From positions 45,379,061 to 45,443,060 of the forward strand of contig OX638369.1 in NCBI GenBank assembly GCA_951812925.1: a stretch of 64,000 bases of DNA, in the 5' to 3' direction. Shown here in pieces: positions 44,876 to 58,220 of the stretch. The notes beneath the pieces were generated by a model that was not told where the DNA came from, ran no database searches, and worked only from the letters and a program-made list of their open reading frames with translations. The stretch is from Calliopum simillimum (lineage: Eukaryota; Arthropoda; Insecta; Diptera; Lauxaniidae). Each line of letters begins with the position of its first letter. The stretch's first letter is position 1. A program made the position numbers and the translations under genes.

Positions 44876-47214
44876 CATCCAAGTAGTTCTCTTAGACTTT
44901 CTCTGCTACAGCCCTTAGTATCGGGTATACAATAGGCACTTTCTCGAGGCCTAATTTAATGATGACAACATGTTCATCTCCCGGATCTATCCAAACCTAA
45001 CCATGTCTCTGAAACTGTTTATCGCACATATGTAGATGAGATTTGAAATGTATAAGAATTGCGTCGGTACAATTTACATTCTTTGGTTTAGTTTAACAAG
45101 AAAAGGTGTAGCAGGTATAGTACACCGGGAAATACCAGTTTCTTTGATAAAAAAAAAATAAAAAGTTTTACAAATGTTTACATAATTTTACCTACTGTGC
45201 CATAGAGCGCTCTTTTTCCGTCTTAATATGATTAGTAGCATGATTTTCTATCAACAACAACAATGATGCATACATTTTTGCTACTTAAAAGCGCAGCATT
45301 TATGCGATCATTAATATTTGTAATACTATGTGGGAACAGCAGCAATAACAACATCTAGTAGTTGTTGCAACAATTTCTATAGCATGCAATTTTCACAGGA
45401 AATGCACACATACGCGAACAACAACAACAAATTATGCATGTTATTGCTGATGTGGATCTTTAGCCACCTGCTTGTGTTGCTGATGGGTGCCTGCTGCAAT
45501 TACTACACACACATACCTATATGATTTTCTAATAGTAAAACCAACAAAAGCACTAGCAATAAATGTAACAACACAGAGGCAGCGAGCATTTTTCCATGCG
45601 GAGGTTTTCTTTTTTATTAAATTGAACATAAAATTGCAATGAAGTTGGATGGAGTTCATTGAAGGCAAAACGACGCACGTTGCAGCAGAAAAATTGCGGT
45701 GGTGCCATGAATGATGCAAATCAACGATGAAAGTAACCGACATATGTTGGTGATGAGCAGCAGCAGCAGCAATAGCATTGGTTGCAGCTGTTTTACCAAA
45801 AGCAGCAACAAAATTGTTGAGTTATTCATACACACATATGCATAGCATGTGGGATGCATTTTAATTGAAGTTTACAGAGGGGGCTAACTTTCCAAAGTTG
45901 GTATTGAATTTTTTTAAATTTCACTCATATTTTAATTAGAAATAAAATTCCTGTTTTGATAATCCAAAAATATTCAATATATGCACGTGCTTAATTTTTT
46001 CAGTTCACTAAATTTAGTTCAACGAATTGTTGTTTTCTTTGACTTGTGAAATATTGCACAAATTTCCAATGACGTTGTCAACATTTCTCTTTTTTTTTTC
46101 TAAAGTTTTTTTGTATCGAAAATCCACAAGTAAAATAAATTTAATTTGACACGAATGCCAGCATTACGCTGTATTACGTCGTATCATGTTACGTTAACGT
46201 TACTTTATTATACATTATTACGCATGCAGCACAGAAGCAGTAGGACCAACAAAAAACAAACGAAGGACACACTGCAACTGCATTTGCAACAGAAGAAATG
46301 CACAAAAAAAAAAAGGAAAGACGGCGACGTATTGCAAACGTATTTCACTCAATAAGCAGCAGAGACTAGAAAATGTCACCGTGTGACGATACGAATAAAG
46401 ATGTTGCTGCTGTTGCTGCTTAATGCAGTTTCAGTAGCACAGCATAAGCAGCAGTTGCAGCTGTGACTCTGTTATCAATGCGGAGCAACGAATTGTATTT
46501 GCAACAGCTTTAACGTGACTAAGAAATGTATTGGTTAAAATTTAAAAAAAAAAAAAAAAATGCAAGTGGAATCTAAAACGGATACAGCAAGAGAGTTGGG
46601 TAAAATTCTGTTCAATTTGTCAACATTTAATTCTTCTTTTAAATTTATTGAGTATAAGTAAAGTAGTAGCATATTGTTATAAAATTTCTTATACACGGTG
46701 CACTGGAGTTACACAAAACTCATTCATTGTCGACTTTAATATTTCGGATTCGCAACACTCTTTTATACTTTGCCATCTGCCGGTGGAACTTTCTCCATAA
46801 CTCCAGTAACTTTTTACACAAAGAGACGATGCGCTAAATGACTAATAAAAATCTGAAAAAATTCACAGGTTATTTTTATCTCATAAGATATCCAAATCCG
46901 CTTTAAGGTTTGAAAAAATAAAAAAAAATTTTTTTCCTGAAACGCCCTAATGCATATGCTCCCTGCAGGCAAACAGACCAGTTTAAGAGTAGTTCATTGC
47001 CTAGTCCTCTACCAACCAGTACTAGTCCGACTTCAATCCCTTTTGCATACAAGCAACTGTTCTTTTTTGTGTGTTGAAGTCCTACGATATTTCAATTGGC
47101 CCCTTATGCATTACTTTTACACCAGTCCGGAGCTAGTTGTGGTATGGATGTAGTCATTTAACAACTAGCACTGATCCAGTTGTTTAGTGTGTAGTCCTCC
47201 TATATTAATACACG
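44876..47214. other. Non-coding region with CAG/CAA-rich tracts
   Basis: 45330-45830 and 46230-46500 are rich in CAG, CAA and TTG triplets, and a poly-A tract lies at 46542-46560. Frames are low-complexity. Nothing is recognised as a gene. Confidence 0.4.
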
Positions 47215-48240
47215 TGAAGAAATCCACGCCAAGTGTACCAGCTCAAAATTTTTTTTCTCTGATTTCGCTTAAATTTGGCAATATGGTAGATCCGGTGTGC
47301 AAAAACAACAATCCGGGAGGATCTGGTCCTAGTACCATTTGTTGTTAAAATACAGGGTGTTGAAGTTTGCTTTTTTAGTCATTTTCATGAAAAGGGTGTT
47401 TATTCAAAAATTTATGGCTAACAATAAAGTTTGTAAATTGATAAATCTAAGTAACTGGTCCCATTCATTTTTATACCCTACACCCAGGGTATATTCACTT
47501 TGTCCTTCCGTTTGTAACGCTGAGAAGGAGGCGTGGCAGATATAGAAAAGTATATGTATTCTTGATCAGCGCCTTTTGGAGTATTTTTCAAGATAATGCA
47601 ACCAAGATACAAATAAGTACTACGAATTGTAAGCGCAAGCTCTGTGAAAAAACTGGGTAAATTCGGACAAGAGGGCGTGGCACATCTCATATAAGCAAAA
47701 GGTTCGAAACGCTATACTGAAAGTGTTTTTTAAGATAATCGAACTAAATTTTACTCAGACACTAAGAATTATAAATACAAGCTTTAAGCAAAAACTGGAT
47801 AAAATCGGACAAGAGGGCGTGGCACCTCTCATATAAGCAAAAGGTTCAAAACGCGAAACTGAAAACATTTTTTGAGATAATCCAACCAAATTTCGCTCAA
47901 ATATTAAGAACTATAAATTTAAACTCTGAGAAAAAACTGGGTGAATTCGGAAAAGAGGGCGTGGCACCTCCCATATGAGCAAAATTTTCAAAATACTGCT
48001 GTGTAGGGTATTTAATGTTTGGCCAAAGGTAACACCCTTACTAGTTAACTGTTCTCTTTATAAAAAAATATTTCTTGGCGAAAAAAGTTTAAAAGTTTAT
48101 AATTTATAAGTTTTAAAATGATGTATGACTCAAGATGGGATTCGGACGCTAAATGGGAGTTTTTGGCTTTTGAACGCCCACGGAAGGCAGAAATCTTTTT
48201 TTACTCAAGAGGAAAGCATCTTACGAAAAAAGTGTACTAG
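47215..48240. mobile_element. Large foldback family, copy D, with mini-me
   Basis: Left half of the family: CCACGCCAAGTGTACCAGCT, GTAGATCCGGTGTGCAAAAA, GGGTGTTGAAGTTTGC, GTAACTGGTCCCATT, then a mini-me (47473-48045), then TTCTTGGCGAAAAAAG, TTGGCTTTTGAACGCCCACG and ACGAAAAAAGTGTACTAGG. The right half is missing. The mini-me sits at the same site as in copy A. Confidence 0.75.
47473..48045 (+). mobile_element. Mini-me-like element inside foldback copy D
   Basis: Starts ATACCCTACACCCAGGGTAT. The core is cut after ATTCTTGATCAGCG and jumps to the body (TTTTTCAAGATAATGCAACC), so the GTCY tract is deleted. Three body units with GAGGGCGTGGCAC follow, and the end CAAAGGTAACACCCTTACTA is intact. Confidence 0.78.
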
Positions 48241-51115
48241 GTCCCTTTTTAACTAGTTTCGGGCTAGTAGTGAGTGACCGTGAACTAGTATATTTTGTAG
48301 ACTGTCTCATATTTTTACTGCAGGGCTGTAATATTTACGATTTACTTGCGAGATATAGGTTGAATGTTTAATCTGGTGCTCTTGGAGTCACGTAGAATTT
48401 GCCGGATGTGGAAGTGACATTTTTATATGCAATATATGAGACAATATGGACTATATGGTCCATTTTCTCTTCATTTTAAATATTTTAAGATTATTAATTT
48501 TTTTTTTTTCTTTATTCTGATGAGACATTTATCTAAAAATGAATCAGAAGAAAGGTGAACTGTTTCCTTTAATGAATGAAATATAATTAAGTGCCTTGTC
48601 TTACGTATTTTGAGTTTTAAAAAGAAAGATTGGTGGTCCATATTTACCTCGCGTATTCTACTATATAATACATGCTTAATACATGTAGTATGTATCACAA
48701 TACAGTTTTTGTCGAATTATCTTAATTTTCCACGAATTTTCTTTGTGCTTACACGGAATTGCAGGAGATGATACGTTTATCTTATATTAGATGGCACTTG
48801 CTGACTAAATGTATATGGATATTTATTTATTTTGTTGATCTACTTTATTTTTAAGTTTATTTTGCATTCGTAGAGCAGAAGTTTATGAGATGTAAGATTT
48901 TTCAATTTCTCGGTTAAAGGAGTTTTGTCAACATTTTAGTTGGTTGCTACAGAAAGCGTTGTACCTCTCAAGTCTTGGCTTTAGTTTTCTTTTTTGGAAT
49001 TTTGACCCAGATTTCATTGAGGATCAGGCACAAAAATTGATTTTCTAGGATACGAGTACTTCCCTAACTCTGAAAATTAAATTTTTTGTTTTCTGGATTT
49101 TACAACCGATTGTAGATGTACAGTTTATGAGTCTGATCCTGGTTTTTGTTAGCATATCAGGGTTCAGAGTTATCTTTACTATAAAGTGTAGAAAACGCTC
49201 TTGAATTTTATAGCTAACTCTTTCTAATTGTATACCTGGTACAAATAAAATTTAGTATGAAGTTGAGATGCCTTTACTTCAATGAATGAAAAGTCGAAAA
49301 GTATGGAACCAATTGAAAAATGTTAGACCATAAAGTTTTTTAAGAAAGATTATGACTATACGAGGCTATTGACAGGAATGAACTACATTTCTTACTATAA
49401 GTGTGATATAACTTGAAATATGCCTGAAGACAGCGATTTTTGAGTAAGAAAGTTATCACAACGCTGATGGTGTCTATCGCAATGCTGCATATCCTTGTGC
49501 AGTCACTTGTGTAAACAGCATATCAGCAACATTGACAGCAGCATGAAGCAAAAAAGAAAAAAAGGAAAACCTAAAGATTTTGTGCTCCAGCGTTGGACTA
49601 TAAAATATTCAAAATTCCGAAAATATTGACTACATTTCTTAAAGTGTTATTGATGCTATTGTTGTTGTTTGTTAGTTCCGTTAACGTGATCATACCTACT
49701 AAATCCACGTACATTTGAATTTTGGGACGAATGCATTTTATTTCGTTTTCGCAGTGCTGCATAACGAAACGACATACTCATATACCATATCAACGCACGC
49801 CTCAATGGTTCGTTTACTGGCACATCCTTACATCCTTTATTTAAATAATTTATTTTATAAATATTGCTCCTATTACGATTATTGTTATGTTTATGATGTT
49901 TCAGCTGTCACTGCTGTTACTGTATATATTTCATGATGATGTCCTTGTTATTTTTATTTTTTTTTTGTTTTGATGACATTACCATTATTTTTTGATTACC
50001 CGAAATGCATTTTTGCGACAACAATATATTATTGATACTTTTAAGCAGCCTGGAATTTTTTTTTATTTCAACTGACTTATATGCACTGATATAATTTTCA
50101 TATCCTTCACGAACGAACGAATCTGTGCTCATATTGTCACCATAAACCGACAAGTGATTATTAATTTGTTGTCATTTTATTGTCGCAATAACATTTAAGG
50201 TCATATCAATTTATCGTTCATAATTTGTTGTAAATGCAAATAATTTATCCATCGCGTTTGTCATATGAAAAAGTTAATAATTCAATAATGACAGTGATAT
50301 TGTGTATATTTATGATGTCCTTTTTAACATACGATTGCAAATGCATTATATTGAATTTAATCTTTTATGTTCATCATTAATATATATTGTTTTGATTGCC
50401 GGTTATATGTATTGAGATAAATACGATAAATAAGTCAGTCATTAAAAACAAAAAACTTGTGTTCGATTTATCAGCATAACTGTATTATGGAGGAAGGGTC
50501 ATTCAAAGGACATACTTATGTATGCTTCAATGGCAAAATGGTGAAAATAAAAAATAAAAACTTTCCAATGGATCACTTAATGTTTGGTGTTTCCTAATGA
50601 TTCACTACAAATGATTTAGTAATTTAAAAAAAAAATACATTAAGTAGGCCTTCCCATCGTAGAAGAATACGTCTGAAGAACTGTGTTCGATTCATTTTTC
50701 TTTTTCAAATAAAATTTGGATCGAAATTCCTATGGCCGCCATCTTGGAAATTTTTGTAATTTCGGAAAATTATTTTACCACAAACTAACTTTTCACGAAT
50801 TTTTTTTATAAAATCGGAGGTTTCAGGTTAAATCTTGATCGATTATGCAAAGATTAACTCATATCAGTAGTGCAATATTTATTATCTTGCCTTTATGACA
50901 AATTCCTGCACTTCTTTCACGTCATTCTTCACAATTCTTCTAAATAAAAGCCAACCTTCCTCTTCTTCCCATAATATCTTTTCTTCTTCGAGCTATGTAT
51001 GCATGTATGTACTTATGTGTGTTTGGAACGGGCCAAAATTTTTCGCGCGGACGGCTGTAGCGATCTTAATGAAACTTCAGATAATGTTAGACATTGGCAT
51101 AAGATGACAAATAAA
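48241..51115. other. Non-coding region, nothing recognised
   Basis: AT-rich DNA with triplet-poor composition. I see no gene, RNA or clear repeat. Short TATG repeats occur near 51000. Confidence 0.35.
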
Positions 51116-51495
51116 TAAATAAATAGGGACTACTTATGTCCGAGAATTTTTCGGTCATAATCCCCGTTTCGGTATCGGGAGTTATGTCCGCAAATTTTTC
51201 GGACACAACCCCAATGGGGACATAAATTTAATTAAGATTGAAGAAAATTTTTACAATAGTCCATTTAAAAAATGTATATAATTAGTATTGGATTTTATAG
51301 ACTGATCCGCGGCCAAAGGCTGCCGCGAAGCCGGTGTTGGATTTTTGGGAGTTTTAACTCCTGAGCCGCGGCTGTTGTTAATAGCAAAATAAGTTGTTAG
51401 TATATATCATTATGGGGATTATGTCCATTTTTTTCTGGGGACATAACACCCATTTCCTAAATGCGTACTATGTCCGTGGGGATTATGTCATGGCA
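51116..51495. repeat. Repeat region with TATGTCC and GGGGACATAA words
   Basis: TTATGTCCG or its partner GGGGAYTATGTC/GGGGACATAA recurs at about 51132, 51186, 51218, 51413, 51439 and 51480, in both orientations. A GC-rich core (CCGCGGCCAAAGGCTGCCGCG, with GAGCCGCGGC later) sits between. It looks like a degenerate element with subterminal motifs. Ends are not resolved. Confidence 0.5.
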
Positions 51496-51996
51496 CCGCC
51501 ACAAAAAGGCTTTTTTGGGGTTTTTCGGGAAAGTTTGGGGTTTTCCGGAAAACACCTTTCGTTTTAGATGAGCTCGAAACTAGCTCGAAATTCTTGTGTC
51601 AAATGATATGATCGCCAAATATTCTCAAGGATTCGTTTGGCTGAAAAAATAAAGTAAGCCATACAAAACAATTTTTCCGTTTTTCCGGAAAATGTATAAT
51701 TTCCCTGACAGCTCGAAATTACTGTTGAAAAACTCATCACACCTGTATGACTTACTTTATGTACCTTCATTAGACTGATTAAAAAAAAGATTTTTGAAAT
51801 TCTACGATTACCCTAAAACTTTGCAAGAGGTTCTCAGAAAAGTGAGCTATGAATTTTTTAACATTTTTTGAAGTTCATGTACCGGTCGTTCATTGCCATT
51901 TTATGCAAAATCTCTGCTTGAAACGGTTTTTATTTTATAACGATTTCGAAAATACTCGCGATGAGTAGTGCGATATATCAAATTTTTTATCTTATA

Positions 51997-53281
51997 CGTA
52001 GGGCACTACTTATATTTCGGGAATAGCAAATCATAACAAACATTTTTAATTGAAAATGGCTTAATTTTTTTTCAAAATATTCCCCGTGATGATCAATATA
52101 CTTTTGCATTCGTTCAAACCATTTGTCATAACAGTTTTCCCATTCCTCTTGAGACACCTCCAAAACATGGTTTTTGAACGCTTCAGCTGCTTCTTCGGCG
52201 CTCGTAAATCGTTGACCACGCAATTAACCTTTGATGTTCGGGAACAAAAAGAAGTCATTGGGTCCCAAATCAGGACTGTACGGAAGATGTCATCAATTCG
52301 ATGTTTTGACTGCTCAAACATTCACCTGTTTCACGAGATGTGTGAGAGCTCACATTGTCATGATGGAGAATGATTCGTCTTCGGGGGTTGGTTTTATGAA
52401 TTTCTCCGAAGACTTTCGGCAAACAAATGGTCGTGCGCTACTCAGAATTGAGCGTCCTACGTTGCTCAAGCGGAACAGTGGCCACATGACCCATTCGGCC
52501 GAAGAAACAGGCGACCATTTGCTTCGCTGTGCTTCTTCCACCAACAACTTTTGTTGGATTTAGCTCGTCTTGGAATACCCACACGGTCGCTTGCTGTTTT
52601 GTTTCCAGCTCATACGCATATATCCATGATTTGTCACCTGTCTCGATCTTATACACGTCTTTTGAAGCACCATGGTCAAATTTGTTAATCATTTCATTAC
52701 ACCAAACGAGCCAGTTTTTGAGCGATTGACAAATTATGGGGTTTCCAACGAGAACAAACGTTTTTTTACAACTAAGTGTTTATGCAAAATCAAATGTATT
52801 GGATTGGAACTAATGTGGAAGGATACCTCTATCTCACAAAATGCCACATGACTATCTTTAATTATCAGTTCATGCACTGCATCGATGTTTTGTGGCACAA
52901 CAACCGATTTTGGACGACCTTCACGCAATTCGTCGGTGACCGAATTCTGACCACAATTGAATTCACTATACCAACCATATACTGTGGTTTCTTATGGTGT
53001 TTTATCGCCATACAAAGAACTGAGTTCATCGACACATTCTTGTTGACTGGATTATGTCGGAAGTTGTGAGAAGTAATCCAACGATAACTTTTTCTTGAAA
53101 TTTAAATTTTTTGGCAAAATTGATTTTCTTAACTCACTGGAAACAAAACAAATAGCATTTGTACATCAAAACGTTGTGATTACGCTTATGCTAAAAAATA
53201 TCAAACCTTATTATGAAGTTACCAGATTTTAGCTATTGACATTAGTGTTGCCAGTTCCCGAAATATAAGTAGTGCCCCTCG
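51997..53281. mobile_element. Mariner element, full length but dead (1285 bp)
   Basis: Inverted ends CGTAGGGCACTACTTATATTT and CGAGGGGCACTACTTATATT are flanked by TA (51995-51996 and 53282-53283). The length is typical for mariner. The transposase gene on the minus strand fills it. Confidence 0.92.
52030..53110 (-). pseudogene. Mariner transposase, several frameshifts and stops
   Basis: Reading the minus strand in order: ECVDELSSLYGDKTP then a stop, SVTDELREGRPKSVVVPQNI (52930-52880), the second helix-turn-helix region, DHGASKDVYKIETGDKSWIY (52690-52620) with the first catalytic position as K where relatives have E next to it, TVWVFQDELNPTKVV, RRRIILHHDNVSSHTS (about 52390-52335), PYSPDLGPNDFFLFPNIKG (about 52285-52230), and RGQRFTSAEEAAEAFKNHVL to HHGEYFEKN. 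DD34D mariner motifs are all recognisable. At least one stop after LNSE, a frameshift near 52290 and one near 52220 prevent expression. Confidence 0.9.
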
Positions 53282-53283
53282 TA

Positions 53284-54627
53284 AGTACCTATTAAGGTTT
53301 ATAAAACAAATAACATCTTGTATCTTGAAATTGGCCATAAATTGTTTTTTTTTTTTTTGCTTGAATACTCACAAAAAAAGAAAATTCACTCGTATGCAAA
53401 ACTCTTAAGTTATATTTTTATAAAACTTGTTGTCACAAGGTTATCATGAAATTTTACAAAGAAAAATTTTCAGAACATATTAACCCATTATATTCCGGCT
53501 TCTGGGTCTTTCAAAATGCTTAAGCTAAAGAATAATGGGTAAAAGTTCTCAAAGTTCTCATTGAAAATCGAATGTGAACATTTGGATTACGCAACGCAAG
53601 TGGCAGGTTTCAGTATAAATAAACACCACGTACTAAGAGTAAAAACAGCAGAATAAGTGGAAATGTTATACATATCTGTGGATTTTTGCAAAACAACCTT
53701 CAAAATTTACTACTTTTCAGGAGAGCCTAAAAACTGATTAACTATTTTTCAATAATGTGGCACAATTTCGTGATGCAGCTTTGAATCTAAGCAGCAATCG
53801 TGAAAATTTTTGTGAAATATCCTAAGAAAAAAAAAAACGCTTTTTTAGGAATTGTCCAACAAACTTCAAACTAAAACAGAAATGTGTAAAAAAAAAAATC
53901 TAAAACATTCCGACCCAAAATCAATAAAATCAAATATAACTGTTACGATGCATATGGGAATTCATTGCGATAAAGAAAAAAACTGAAATTACACAATGCA
54001 ATCACTGTTATCGACTGCAAAATTGTCACGTATTAAATTTTGCGCTTCGAAGTCCACTACAGATTTCTTTTTGCTCATCCTTTCCTGGAAAGGACTCTGA
54101 GTGCATTGACATGCTGTCATAATAAAAATCAAAAATTCTATCAAAGCACAACAAACTGAAAAATATTGCAGCATGCTGGGAACATAAACAACAACAACAA
54201 CAACAATAGCGACAGTAGCAGCAGCGAAATTGCAACGATATGTCCACTTGATATCAACCACTTTAGAGTATCCTGCGTTCTAAGTTGCACTTGCACACAG
54301 GCACACCAACATATATTGAAAAAATACAGTAAAAAGTTGCTAACTAAAAATGGCATTACAAACGATGCACTTCAACACACACATACACATACATACATAC
54401 ATACACTCACAGGAAGCTTCACTCGTTTTAGCCATGGTGACATTTCCTTTTTGTTGTCGGTTTCCGTTATGATTCTGATGCAGACGCGCAATGAAACAGC
54501 ACTGACATTGTTGACCGGCGTCAAAGTTATGCACTCACTGGATGTCCACTTTATGCAACATTTTTATTGTATATGTGCCATAGAGGGTGCATGTTTGTGT
54601 GCGTATTAGAATTTCTGTCAAGTGTAA
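53284..54627. other. Non-coding region with short tandem repeats
   Basis: (AAC)n near 54188-54207 and an ACATAC/ATAC tract at 54377-54412. The 147-codon frame at 54166-54609 consists largely of these repeats and has no domain. Nothing else is recognised. Confidence 0.5.
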
Positions 54628-55480
54628 CTACCCAAGGGGAAAAGAAGTGCTTCAAAAACCCTTTCGAAGTGCATCTTCTTCACCAATGTGTGCTTCCGCT
54701 CAGCAAGAACTATTCTTTCTTTTTAACATTGTATGTCATAGGATGTAAGCGAGAAAAAGCTTATCGCAGCCTTACCAAAAAAGGATTTTTGTAGCGCTTA
54801 CTTGTAATGCTGCGGTAAGCGTTTTTTCAATAAAATTTAAAAAAAAAGAAATAACTGGCCGCACCTGGATTTGGATCCATGACCGTGCGTGTGATAGATA
54901 GAAACAGATTATTTTAACTTGCATATACCAACTCTTAAGACCGCTACACCATTGCTCGATGATATGAAGAGGTATTAAATTTGTATATTAAGCAAATGTT
55001 GTCTAAACAGAATTTGACATACGAATGCTCCTACAGCCTTACATGGAATCATTGTGTAATCAGTTTAAATTCAATTTAACAAAATATAATAAATAAGAAA
55101 AAGGAAAATTGAAAAGTGAAACAAAAAAAGGTTGAATAAAAAATATTTTAATAAAAAAAAATAAAGCAAAAAAAAGCAAAGAAATCGACCGGGCTGGGTT
55201 CGAACCCACGTTGTTCTTACCGCAGCCTTACATGGAATCATTGTGTAATCAATTTCAATTCAATTAAACAAAATTAAATTGATAAGAGAAAGGAAAATAG
55301 AAAAGTGAAATAAAAGATGTTGATTAAAAAATATTATACAATCATAAAAAAAAAAAAAAATAAACAAAAAAAAAATCATTTGGGCTAGGTTCGAACCCAC
55401 GTTGTTCTCACTGCAGCTTTATAAAAAATTATTGTAAAAGTGCTTCTACATTTCTATGGGGACAAGCCTCTCAAAAGTAA
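54628..55480. mobile_element. TIR element with tRNA-like B boxes, copy 2
   Basis: Matches the 24990-26182 element from CTACCCAAGGGGAAAAGAAG onward and ends near TTCTATGGGGACAAGC. It lacks the palindromic MITE. On the minus strand near 54960-54860 the order GGTGTAGCGGTCTTAAGAG and GATAGAAACAGATTA is followed by a degraded B box (GGATCCAAATCC). A unit of 191 bp starting CAGCCTTACATGGAATCATT is duplicated in tandem (55032 and 55223). Each copy carries a B box, GGGTTCGAACCC or GGTTCGAACCT type. Confidence 0.68.
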
Positions 55481-55650
55481 AAGTTTCAAAATGCAATACT
55501 GAAAGCATTTTTTTTTTTATTTAATCCAACCAAATTTCACAAAGACACTGAGAACATTAAGTGCAAGATCTGAGAAAAAACTGAGTGAAATTGGTCAAGT
55601 AAAATTTTCAAAATACTGCAGTGTATGGTATTTTATGTTTCGCCAAAGCC
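55481..55650 (+). mobile_element. Mini-me body and end fragment
   Basis: AAAGTTTCAAAATGCAATAC, AACCAAATTTCACAAAGACAC and ATTTTCAAAATACTGCAGTG match the last two body units and end of other mini-me copies. The end reads TTTCGCCAAAGCC, decayed. Confidence 0.6.
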
Positions 55651-57154
55651 AATAGTTTCTTATTCTCAATTTGCAATTTTCCTACCGGGCACTGCTCACG
55701 TTGGATATGAATGTGTGTGGCCAACACAATACTGTTGGCTTATCGCGCTGCTGTCAAAATACTCGCCAACATTGATGTCGGTCAAATTGCAACTTGAACG
55801 CACAATGGGGGTTTTTTTAAGTTCAGTTTTAAAGTGGCATTTTATTTGTTTGTAACAATGCGTTTTTGGTACATTCGAGCTCAGTAGACAAAGAGTGTCT
55901 CACATTTAGTATTTTATTAATTTAAAATGTTTGCGAAATTTGTATATTTTCAATCTTTATGGTCTTATCCTTATAGCGATTCCTTAATTCGTTACCTAAA
56001 GCATATTCAAATCTTCATTAAAATATTGATTAAAATGCCGTTTATTGATTAAGTAAACTCGAGAAGTGAATATTCCTTTCAAATTCCGGCCAAGAGGATG
56101 AGGAGATTTCCTATATACAAAAAGAGTTAGTTGGAAATTTTTTTGTGTTTGTTGTAGAGTATTTAGTTTTGGAAAGTCCCAAGAGACTATCATTTCTTGT
56201 GTGTGGAGAAATGATTCATTCGAGTTGTAAAAAGTCGTGAATGAAATTATTTTGAACTCTCTCATGCTAACCAGTGAATTGTTTGAAAACTTCAGCCGTC
56301 ACTGCTAGGGCTCTAAAATAAAGTTATATTTAATATCAATTAAACACGCGAACTTTAAATATGTTTATTTTTATAATTGAGACCCTTCATTAGGAAAACG
56401 AACAAGTTACTTTGTTCATCATCGTTATCATCACAACAAAATTAAGTTATGAACATTAAACTACTGCTGTTACATGAACCTAACTTGTCAAAAATGTTAC
56501 AAAAGCCAAAACAATAATAACGACACTGCCTGAAAGTTCATAAGCCATGACTTATAAGTCAATATGGCCATTCAGTAACTTTGAATTGAAATGCAATGTT
56601 TCATTTTGTTATTATGATGTTAATTATGTGATGTACTAAAGAATGTTGGTTGTTGCAGGAATAAAAATTGGTAAGAGATAAGAGGTTTGGTCAAACGTCC
56701 ATTATTATTATATGGGAGTTTTGAACTAAGAACTGCTCTATTGTGATGTTACATGAACTTTTACAAATCTTAAGCATTGGTACTACATCTCTGCAATTTA
56801 ACTTGCTCTCCCTGGAGCCTTATTTCCTTTAAACAAACCACAAGAATTATTATTGTAAGTCCACAGTCCTTATTAGGTATTGATTCAACCTTTAATGACC
56901 TGTTAACACAACCGATATGATTCTTAGGTGGTCTTTCATCTGGTTCATAAAGTCTTCGAATTATTTTAGGTAGTTTCCGTAGAACATCCAAATATAGCTA
57001 AGTAATTTTCAAAATATCTAGCAAACGAAGCAAAACGTCGATATTTTTTTAGAAAACTTTTTGTAGAAAATTAAATTTGACATTGAAGTAGCTTATTCAA
57101 ATAACTAAAAACAATTTCATATACCAAATCGTTTGAAACAAAAAAAAAAAGAAA
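55651..57154. other. Non-coding region, nothing recognised
   Basis: AT-rich sequence without a supported gene or repeat. Confidence 0.35.
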
Positions 57155-57930
57155 CAAGTAGGGGTGTAACTTTTGGCCTGGCCAAAAAAAAAAAAAAAAA
57201 AAATACTCTACACAGCAGTATTTTGAAATTTTGCTTAAATGGGAGGTGCCACGCCCTCTTGTCCGAGTTCACCCAGTTATTGCTGAGAGCGTGCATTTAC
57301 AGTTTTTTGTGTCTGAGTGAAATTTGGTTGGATTATTTTAAAAAACGTTTTCAGTACAGCGTTTTGAAGCTTTTGCTTATATAGGAGGTGCCACGCCCTC
57401 TTGTCCGAGTTCGTCTAGTTTAAGCTTAGAGAGTGCATTTATAGTCCTTAGTTGGATCATCTCAAAAAATTCTTTCAGTATAGTATTTTGAGTCTTTAGC
57501 TTTTATGGGAGGTGCCACGCCCCCTTGTCCGATTTCAACCAATTTTCGTTAAGAGCTTACATTTATAATTCTTAGTGTCTGAGTCAAATTTGGTTTGAAT
57601 ATCTCAAAAAATGCTTCCAGTACAGCGTTTTGAAGCTTTTGCTTGTATGGAAGGTGCCACGCCCTCCTGTCCGAATTCACCCAGTTTTTTGTCAGAGCTT
57701 GCAATTCGTAGTATTTATGTGTATTTCGGTTGCATTGTCGTGAAAAATACTCTTTAAGTTGCATTTTGAATATATTTTTTGTATGGGCGGTAGGCACGTC
57801 CGTTGACCGATTTTGCTCATTTTCAATTCCACGAGCTAACTTTGACAACAGAGGCAGTGCACCAAACTCCATTGAATTATTTTGCTCAGTTTTCACAGCC
57901 AGCCAAACGGACGTGGCTATATCGACTCAG
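57155..57930 (-). mobile_element. Mini-me-like element with expanded internal tandem units
   Basis: Minus orientation. It begins AAGTAGGGGTGTAACTTTTG, has an A21-type tract, then at least four body units. GGTGCCACGCCCTCTTGTCC-like words fall near 57246, 57388, 57511 and 57655, at 142, 123 and 144 bp. It ends at the core GTGGCTATATCGACTCAG (57911-57929). The expansion relative to other copies shows the body is a minisatellite. Confidence 0.8.
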
Positions 57931-58220
57931 ATAAAATTTTCTTTATTTTATTTAAAAATTTCTTATGTCAGAAATTTTGTTTACGCAAAAACGGTTTTTA
58001 TTCAAAACCAAGACGTCTTACGAAAAAAGTGTATAAGGCAAAAACTGCTTAGAATCGTTAAAGGAATACTTATAATTGGCCGAACAAAAAAAAAAAATTA
58101 AAAAAGTTACAACAAATTCTGAAAAAATCTCACGTATTTCTTGTATGATTCTCCGTAAGATGCCTTGGTTTTGAGTCAAAACGTTTCCAACTGCATACAA
58201 ATAATTTCCATGTTCCATTG
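57931..58220. repeat. Foldback-family centre fragment (copy E)
   Basis: ACGAAAAAAGTGTATAAGGC, CTTAGAATCGTTAAAGGAAT and the mirror ATTTCTTGTATGATTCTCCG, TAAGATGCCTTGGTTTTGAG form a short inverted unit. It matches the central part of the foldback family (38340-38590). Both outer arms are missing. Confidence 0.55.

Noticed and set aside
52086..53069. Plus-strand frames of 66-110 codons
   Set aside because: Antisense shadows of the decayed mariner transposase.
54166..54609. 147-codon frame with asparagine and His-Thr runs
   Set aside because: Made of AAC and ACATAC simple repeats; no domain.
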